Shown here one piece after another: positions 23,102-30,620 of a stretch of 30,620 bases of DNA. Origin of the DNA: a bacterium. Its GTDB lineage: Bacteria; Patescibacteriota; Minisyncoccia; UBA6257; Colwellbacteraceae. The position numbers were made by a program, and so were the translations under genes. A model generated the notes under the pieces. It was not told the origin of the DNA and made no database searches. It worked only from the letters and a program-made list of their open reading frames with translations. How positions within the stretch are numbered: position 1 is the first letter of the stretch; every line of letters begins with the position of its first letter. The stretch lies in NCBI GenBank assembly GCA_021839365.1, contig JAKCBB010000003.1:1-30620 (forward strand), given 5' to 3'.

Positions 23102-24166
23102 TTAACTTGATTTAACGCTTTGCAGCACTCCGATAAGCGCGGATATGGTTACAAGATCCGATCCGCCATAACTGACAAAAGGCATGCCCTCTCCCACAAC
23201 CGGCAGAAACCCGGTAACCGAGCCAAGATTTACCGCCAAGTGAAGCGCTATAAACATGACCGTTCCCAAGGAAAGAAAGCGCAGAATATTGTTATCAGCC
23301 GTCATTCCTATCCTTAAAATTCTGTATATTAAAAAGCCGAAAAGCGAGAGTACAACCGCTCCGCCCAAGAACCCCCACTCCTCGATAAAAGACGAAAAGG
23401 CAAAGTCAGTCTGTGCCGCCGGAAGAAATCCAAGCTGGACTTCCGTACCTTGTCCGAATCCCTCGCCAAAAAAACCTCCGGATCCGATGGCGATTTTGGA
23501 TTGTATTGCGTTATAATTTATTCCCAGCGGATCTTTATGGGGATTAAATAACCCGATTATTCTGGCTTTTTGATATGACGCAAAACCAAAATGCCACATA
23601 AAAACTCCCACCACAGCCAGTATAAGGACGGCACCGCCGACATATTTCGCCGGCATTTCGCTGACCAGCAAATATCCGAACCATATTCCAAACATTATTA
23701 TAGCCGTTCCCAAATTCGGCTGAAGGGCCACCAAAACAGTTGGTATGAAAAAAAAGACAAAGGATGCGGCTATTGTTTTTATATTGGCTATGGAAATATG
23801 TTTGGCGGCAAAAAAATAGGAGAAAAAGATTATAAGAGCCGCCTGCATAAACTCCGACGGCTGCATTTTGAACGGCCCCAAAGGTATCCAACTCCTCGCT
23901 CCATGCACCGCTGGAGCGATGAAATAAGTGACTATAAGAAGCCCTAGCGCGACAGCATAGACCCCGAGAGCAAACCACTTATAGCTCAATAAAGCTTTGA
24001 TATTGAAAAACGGCAGAACTATCATAAGGCCCAAAGCTAAACCCATCCATATGATCTGTCTCGCTAAAAGGTAACGGTCCGAGGCGGCTAAAATTAAAAG
24101 ACCGGCGCCCATAAGGAGCGCGGACGTTCCGATTATATACCAGTCCCATCTCCTGCCGGAAAACAT
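23102..24166 (-). CDS. rodA: SEDS peptidoglycan polymerase RodA
   Basis: I place the start at ATG 24166 (MFSGRRWDWYIIG), 354 aa, because TATAAT ends 7 nt upstream; the open frame to 24238 has an unconvincing N-terminus. Ten helices and SEDS signatures are visible: ARSWIPLGPFKMQPSEF (outer loop, with the family W and PSE), LQPNLGTA (the D-to-N variant of LQPDLGTA), GINYNAIQSKIAIGSGG, FGQGTEVQLGFLPAAQTDFAFS, and GMPFVSYGGSDL. It links lipid II into glycan during elongation, normally with a class B PBP, which is not in this window. RodA is chosen over FtsW because of GINYN and the FLP-x-AQTDF motif; this is likely but not certain. Confidence 0.92.
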   Translation of the reverse strand: MFSGRRWDWYIIGTSALLMGAGLLILAASDRYLLARQIIWMGLALGLMIVLPFFNIKALLSYKWFALGVYAVALGLLIVTYFIAPAVHGARSWIPLGPFKMQPSEFMQAALIIFFSYFFAAKHISIANIKTIAASFVFFFIPTVLVALQPNLGTAIIMFGIWFGYLLVSEMPAKYVGGAVLILAVVGVFMWHFGFASYQKARIIGLFNPHKDPLGINYNAIQSKIAIGSGGFFGEGFGQGTEVQLGFLPAAQTDFAFSSFIEEWGFLGGAVVLSLFGFLIYRILRIGMTADNNILRFLSLGTVMFIALHLAVNLGSVTGFLPVVGEGMPFVSYGGSDLVTISALIGVLQSVKSS

Positions 24167-24173
24167 CGATGTA

Positions 24174-24179
24174 ATTATA
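24174..24179 (-). promoter_or_regulatory. -10 box of a leaderless rodA promoter
   Basis: A consensus TATAAT on the minus strand ends 7 nt before ATG 24166. A weak TTCACT lies 18 nt upstream as a -35. It supports the internal start codon for RodA. Confidence 0.55.
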
Positions 24180-24271
24180 TACTCTTGGAGCGTGAATAGT
24201 GAATCATGGATCGCGGAACATGAAATGCAGCGGTTCACGATTTATGGCATGCGTTTCACGAAATTAAAAAA

Positions 24272-24386
24272 GGCCGGCAAACCCTACTTTCCCAGCGCCG
24301 AAGCGCAAGTATCATCGGGGCCAAACGCTTTCACTGCTCTGTTCGGAATGGGAAGAGGTGGGACACGTTTGGCTAAATCACCGGCC
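24272..24386 (-). rRNA. rrf: 5S ribosomal RNA
   Basis: About 115 nt. The minus strand shows the 5S core CCCACCTCTTCCCATTCCGA followed by ACAGAGCAGTGAAAGC, with complementary ends GGCCGG (5') and CCGGCC (3') forming helix I. The closing helix is followed directly by CTTTTTTAATTT, acting as terminator. It lies about 100 nt downstream of the 23S gene. Confidence 0.93.
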
Positions 24387-24423
24387 AGAATCATTTTATA
24401 TCCGAATAATGAAATCTCAAGTT

Positions 24424-24472
24424 TTAAATGCCAGGCATTTAAATGACAAGTTTTATAGGCGCTTGGGAATGT
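24424..24472 (-). other. 23S precursor processing stem, 3' half
   Basis: This segment can pair with 27646-27711 upstream of the 23S. Matches include GGGAATGT-type complements (24465-24472 with 27646-27653), the TATAAAAC tract, and CATTTAAATG. It would form the long helix cut by RNase III during rRNA maturation. Confidence 0.65.
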
Positions 24473-24485
24473 GTGGTATTCCAAA

Positions 24486-27645
<3,160 letters not shown>

Positions 27646-27650
<5 letters not shown>

Positions 27651-27712
27651 CCCTAAGAATTTACATTTAAGTAAATTCAAAGACGTCTATAAAACCTGCC
27701 ATTTAAATGCCA
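27646..27712 (-). other. 23S precursor processing stem, 5' half
   Basis: It pairs with 24424-24472 across the 23S. Within it, GAATTTAC-6 nt-GTAAATTC (27657-27678) folds as its own perfect 8-bp hairpin, which would protrude from the long helix. Confidence 0.65.
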
Positions 27713-27804
27713 AGCATTCGCCAAGCACTTAAATGTTTGTTTTGTCTATTACTTGTTACTTGTGATTTCAGTATTCGGTTTTAAAGATTCAGTCGATCTC
27801 CCAA

Positions 27805-27828
27805 CAAAAAAGCCGCTTGAGAAGCGGC
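27805..27828 (-). terminator. Intrinsic terminator of yvcK
   Basis: A 7-bp stem GCCGCTT/AAGCGGC (27812-27818 with 27822-27828), loop of 3 and TTTTTTG tail on the minus strand, 26 nt after the stop. It isolates yvcK from the 23S precursor. The 23S promoter should lie between here and 27712; no clear one was identified. Confidence 0.9.
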
Positions 27829-27854
27829 CGCTAGACAACAATTAAATCGCTGGC

Positions 27855-28865
27855 TTAGCCGCTTTTTTGACGTTGCTTCCTGTTAGTCATCCGAACCCTA
27901 TTATATACATCCGGTCTTTTCTTTGTCAATAAACCCATAATCGCTGCGGATACCTTCTTGGGATCGTGCACTACCGGGCCGGATTTGACTATTAAGTCCA
28001 TGCCGATAAAACGCTTATCGGCGGGGATTTTGCCGTTCGTAACCGCCTCCAATACGCTTTTGTCAACCGAACGGTGGCGCCTGATACGGGCCTCCCCGGG
28101 CAGCTTTTTGTTATATAAAATATAATCGACTTCCCCGCCGAGATATTTTTCCACCTCGGAAACAAACTCCTCCGCTCCGAACCCATTGGTTTCTCCGCGT
28201 TTGGTCATAACGTTAACTATATAAATTTTTTTCGCCTTGCTTTTTCTTATCGCTCCCGCCATCCCATCAACCAAAAGAATCTGCGCTAAAGACGAGTACA
28301 AGTCTCCCGGGCCTATGACTATCGCGTCCGCTTTCTCAACCGCTCTCAAAGCTTTTTCATACGCCTTGGCCCTCGGTCTCAAAAAAACTTTTCTTATGCG
28401 AAGATTCGGATTGTGTTTAGGTATGTCGATATTAGCCTCGCCTTTTATCTTTTTTCCATTTTCTAGAACCGCCCACAAATCGGCGCGGTCAAGCGTCGCC
28501 GGCAGGACCTCGTGCTTAACATCAAGAATGCGTTTCACCTCGTCCATGGTTTTCTCATAGCTATTGGATGAGAGTTCCAGCGCGGTTATCAAGAGGTTGG
28601 CAAAATTATGTCCCTTCAGTTCTCCAAATTCGAAGCGGTAGTTAAAAAGGTCGGACATTAAGGGGGATGCGTTAGCCAAAGCAATAAGCGCTCTGCGCAT
28701 GTCTCCGGGAGAAACTATTTTGTAATCTTTACGCAGCCTCCCCGCCGAGCCTCCGGAATCCAGCATTGCGCAGACAACGGACAGCTTGACGGGATAGTGT
28801 TTCAATCCTTCAAGAACAGCCTTGGGCATCGCGTTTCCTCCTCCGAGACAAACCACTCTTTTCAT
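27855..28865 (-). CDS. yvcK: YvcK-family gluconeogenesis/cell-shape factor
   Basis: I place the start at ATG 28865 (MKRVVCLGGGNAMPKAVLEGL), 336 aa; the frame extends 15 codons further to 28910 but the Rossmann strand begins here, and AAGGA lies 12 nt upstream. Conserved blocks are LGGGN (7-11), DSGGSAGRLR (36-45), SPGDMRRALIALA (51-63), KGHNFANLLITAL, and IGPGDLYSSLAQ. This family shares a fold with CofD (2-phospho-L-lactate transferase). YvcK of Bacillus binds UDP-GlcNAc and is needed for normal shape on gluconeogenic carbon sources. That fits RodA and MltG nearby. No rapZ or whiA is adjacent. The C-terminus is basic (KKRPDVYNRVRMTNRKQRQK). Confidence 0.93.
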   Translation of the reverse strand: MKRVVCLGGGNAMPKAVLEGLKHYPVKLSVVCAMLDSGGSAGRLRKDYKIVSPGDMRRALIALANASPLMSDLFNYRFEFGELKGHNFANLLITALELSSNSYEKTMDEVKRILDVKHEVLPATLDRADLWAVLENGKKIKGEANIDIPKHNPNLRIRKVFLRPRAKAYEKALRAVEKADAIVIGPGDLYSSLAQILLVDGMAGAIRKSKAKKIYIVNVMTKRGETNGFGAEEFVSEVEKYLGGEVDYILYNKKLPGEARIRRHRSVDKSVLEAVTNGKIPADKRFIGMDLIVKSGPVVHDPKKVSAAIMGLLTKKRPDVYNRVRMTNRKQRQKSG

Positions 28866-28910
28866 GAAAGTTAACTTCCTTATTTTCCTACTTTTAACCG
28901 GCTTAAGCAA

Positions 28911-28940
28911 AAAAGGAAAGCCGTCCAGACGGACGGCTTT
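28911..28940 (-). terminator. Intrinsic terminator of the 28965-29654 gene
   Basis: A perfect 10-bp stem (28917-28926 with 28931-28940), loop of 4, then CCTTTTTTG on the minus strand, 24 nt after the stop. Confidence 0.88.
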
Positions 28941-28964
28941 CTAAAATTCTGTGAAGTGAAACTT

Positions 28965-29654
28965 TTACCTCTCCTCGACTCTTTCCCTGAACCTTTCAAG
29001 GAGATGGGCCGCATACTCCTTTCCTCCCAAACCGAAAGCGAGTCCGCCGGCTAAGGCGAGCATCGATAACAGTGCCACGAATATTGCGTAGAGGAACTGA
29101 GAAGCTATGCCCAACTGAGCGAGGGCGGCGATAACTCCAAAGATAACTATCGCATAGTAGGTAAGCCCGCCTAAGAACTTAAGCGAGTACAATTTAGCTC
29201 CGGCTACAGTCGTCTTGACGACTCCTTCCAAAAACCTGGCGAGTATTACCGCGCCAAGCAGGATAATGATAGCCGCTATTACCTGCGGTATGTATGAGAC
29301 AATCGGCTGGATAACGGTGAAAACGCTTACGGAAGAGCCAAGCAGAATTCCGACAACGGAAACCAGGGTAACGATTATGAAGAACCAGTAAAAGATTCTA
29401 CCAATCAATCTGGACAAGGTAATGCTTACCCCGCCCTTCTTCAGATCCTTATCGAACTCGGTATTCTCCACGAGCGCATCAAGTTTAGCAGCTTTAAGTC
29501 CTTTCTCTATCGCAGATCCGAGAACAAGAGCTATTACAACGCCGATTATAAACACAATGATTGCGCCTATAGCCGCCGGTATATAACTCCAAAACTGATT
29601 CCAAACCTGCTGAAGAGGAAATGTTATTGCGCTTACCCAATTTTGTCCTGACAT
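28965..29654 (-). CDS. TM-helix-repeat membrane protein, mechanosensitive-channel-like
   Basis: The protein has 229 aa. Helices are at about 22-48, 84-106, 118-140, 158-180 and 184-205. Two copies of the conserved TM-helix motif occur (IIVFIIGVVIALVLGSAIEKGLKAAKLD, residues 32-59, and IIILLGAVILARFLEGVVKTT, about 128-148), each a helix followed by an amphipathic stretch. Near the C-terminus, ALAGGLAFGLGGKEYAAHLLE (205-225) resembles the pore-lining helix of MscS channels, but the soluble cytoplasmic MscS domain is absent. CmpX/YnaI-type proteins with this arrangement have been linked to osmotic stress; here the role is inferred. It has a TATAAT promoter about 90 nt upstream and AGGAT 13 nt before the ATG. 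Confidence 0.83.
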   Translation of the reverse strand: MSGQNWVSAITFPLQQVWNQFWSYIPAAIGAIIVFIIGVVIALVLGSAIEKGLKAAKLDALVENTEFDKDLKKGGVSITLSRLIGRIFYWFFIIVTLVSVVGILLGSSVSVFTVIQPIVSYIPQVIAAIIILLGAVILARFLEGVVKTTVAGAKLYSLKFLGGLTYYAIVIFGVIAALAQLGIASQFLYAIFVALLSMLALAGGLAFGLGGKEYAAHLLERFRERVEER

Positions 29655-29744
29655 TCTATCTTCTAGATCCTTTGTATGTTAACTCCGACCTTTCATAAGC
29701 CGAGCCGAGACCTCACCTTCGACACGACTATTTTACCTGTTTAA

Positions 29745-29750
29745 ATTATA
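29745..29750 (-). promoter_or_regulatory. Extended -10 promoter for the 28965-29654 gene
   Basis: TGGTATAAT on the minus strand is an extended -10 (TGn-TATAAT). It predicts a leader of about 85 nt, the longest of the mRNAs described here. In the leader and upstream stretch no gene is visible. Confidence 0.6.
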
Positions 29751-29859
29751 CCACACTGGACACGAGTTTTCCTCTTGCCTGTGGATAACTGGCTTGCGCT
29801 AAAACACGAACTTCTGAGCAATATTAAAAGGACTCCGCGGCAAAACAGCTTTTTCCAAA

Positions 29860-30171
29860 CTATTTTTTGTCGCCCCACCTGTCCTTATCCCTTTTTATAA
29901 CCTTGTCAAAACTTCTTTTTACCGCCTTGTCCAGATCAACCCCATTAGAATTAGCAAAACAGATAAGCGTGTAAATTATATCTCCCACCTCTTCTTCCAG
30001 CTCCTGCTCCTTTTCATCGCTGCGCTTCGGCTTGTCTCCGTACATATGGTTAACCAGTCTGGCAAATTCCCCACATTCTTCCATTAGCCTCGCAAGAATC
30101 GACAAAGGCGACCAGTATTTCCAGTCGTTCTCCTTAAACCACTTGTCCAATTCTTCCTGGTACTTGTGCAT
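29860..30171 (-). CDS. MazG-like nucleotide pyrophosphohydrolase
   Basis: The protein has 103 aa, a single MazG domain. Metal-binding acidic motif: M30-E-E-C-G-E-F (E31/E32 and E35), followed by E-E-x-V-G-D-I-I-Y-T-L (E61, D64). These ExxE and ExxD residues bind Mg in the all-alpha NTP pyrophosphatase fold. It probably hydrolyses (d)NTPs to monophosphates, cleaning aberrant nucleotides. TATAAT ends 6 nt before the ATG, indicating a leaderless message. It lies just after the tRNA-Ala gene. Substrate specificity cannot be read from sequence. Confidence 0.88.
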   Translation of the reverse strand: MHKYQEELDKWFKENDWKYWSPLSILARLMEECGEFARLVNHMYGDKPKRSDEKEQELEEEVGDIIYTLICFANSNGVDLDKAVKRSFDKVIKRDKDRWGDKK

Positions 30172-30212
30172 AAACTAATTATATCCCGAAAATCAAAAGA
30201 AGAGGTACTCTG

Positions 30213-30283
30213 TGGACCTAGCGAGAATCGAACTCGCGCCTCCACAATGCGAATGTGGCGTCGTACCACTAGACTATAGGCCC
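30213..30283 (-). tRNA. tRNA-Ala (anticodon CGC)
   Basis: 71 nt. Acceptor GGGCCTA/TAGGTCC includes a G3-U70 pair, the alanine identity element. The anticodon stem CCACA/TGTGG encloses loop TTCGCAA, anticodon CGC, reading GCG. T-arm GCGAG-TTCGATT-CTCGC. The discriminator is A and CCA is not encoded, so it must be added. Its own promoter lies at 30329-30357. Confidence 0.93.
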
Positions 30284-30328
30284 CTACACCATCCGCGACG
30301 CGGCGGAGGCGGTTAATCGTTAATCGTT

Positions 30329-30357
30329 AGTATATACTCACTTACTCTCTCTGATAA
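30329..30357 (-). promoter_or_regulatory. Promoter of tRNA-Ala
   Basis: TTATCA (30352-30357), a 17-nt spacer and TATACT (30329-30334) on the minus strand. The -35 overlaps the end of the 30338-30541 gene. Between this and the tRNA is a short direct repeat TTAATCG. Confidence 0.6.
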
Positions 30358-30541
30358 GTCTTAATACTTCCTCGCGGCTTACAAGTCCCCTTCTTTCTAT
30401 TTCCTCCTCAACCACCTTTTTAATCTCCTTATTAAGCATCGCCTGGCTTTCCTTGGCCTGCGTCATGAGTTCTTTAAGCTGATCCGGACTCATGTTTTTC
30501 ATCATGTTCTGGGCCGCCTTAAACTGATCAAACATCCCCAT
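30338..30541 (-). CDS. Small helical hypothetical protein
   Basis: The protein has 67 aa from ATG 30541 (MGMFDQFKAAQNMMKNMSPD); ATG 30535 is an alternative, and the frame extends to a TTG at 30568, but that overlaps the GGAAGG ribosome site. It is highly charged and helical throughout (LKELMTQAKESQAMLNKEIKKVVEEEIERR), probably a coiled coil. The ending GLVSREEVLRLIRE resembles the C-terminal regulatory helix of phasin-like proteins. No family was assigned. A strong promoter is upstream. Confidence 0.7.
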   Translation of the reverse strand: MGMFDQFKAAQNMMKNMSPDQLKELMTQAKESQAMLNKEIKKVVEEEIERRGLVSREEVLRLIRESK

Positions 30542-30573
30542 GTGTTTTATTCTCTTTCCTTCCGACAAAAGGA

Positions 30574-30602
30574 ATAATAGGAACCCAAAACTTAAAAGTC
30601 AA
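30574..30602 (-). promoter_or_regulatory. Strong promoter for the 30338-30541 gene
   Basis: TTGACT (30597-30602), a 17-nt spacer and TATTAT (30574-30579) on the minus strand, the closest match to a sigma-70 consensus in the window. The leader is about 26 nt. Confidence 0.75.
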
Positions 30603-30620
30603 AATAAGTTGCCGATTTTG

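Noticed and set aside
29780..29788. Perfect DnaA-box sequence (TTATCCACA on the minus strand) as a sign of an origin
   Set aside because: It is a single box with no cluster, no dnaA/dnaN nearby and no AT-rich unwinding region that stands out. Similar near-matches at 4416-4424 and 8498-8506 are also isolated.

Overview
The window looks like a chromosome segment from a Candidate Phyla Radiation (Patescibacteria, probably Parcubacteria-like) bacterium. This is inferred from compact informational genes, a 23S-5S rRNA pair with no 16S beside it, a 23S with an expanded helix, short versions of MltG and of the ribonucleotide reductase large subunit, and several genes whose -10 box lies only 6-9 nt before the start codon. 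No database search was possible, so the phylum is an inference.

Layout. 1-4900 is accessory DNA, mostly minus strand and GC-rich: a secreted Cys-rich protein cut by the left edge, a membrane-anchored protein, a hypothetical protein, an AT-rich multipass membrane protein bracketed by a 58-bp direct repeat, a four-helix membrane protein and a small hypothetical. 4980-8405 is a class I ribonucleotide reductase operon, nrdB-nrdA plus a flavin split-barrel protein. The ATP-cone sits on the radical-generating subunit and not on the catalytic one. 8653-10673 holds small hypotheticals and a membrane-anchored regulatory-like domain protein. 10791-11324 is a Nudix hydrolase. Divergent from it, 11414-13473 is a tightly overlapping plus-strand operon: a 40-aa membrane peptide, a b6-type cytochrome b N-terminal subunit, a subunit-IV-like protein with a large insertion and an altered PEWY motif, and a small membrane protein.

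13714-30541 is mostly core genome on the minus strand. In transcription order it reads: small hypothetical, tRNA-Ala(CGC), MazG-like, TM-helix channel-like protein, YvcK, 23S, 5S, RodA, MltG, rpoB, rpoC, rpsF, ssb, rpsR, PAP2 phosphatase. It combines transcription, translation, replication/repair and cell-wall elongation functions.

The strongest candidates for unusual biology are the cytochrome-b cassette without Rieske or cytochrome c genes, the NrdB-borne ATP-cone, and the recurring leaderless promoter architecture. No CRISPR array, transposase or integrase was seen.
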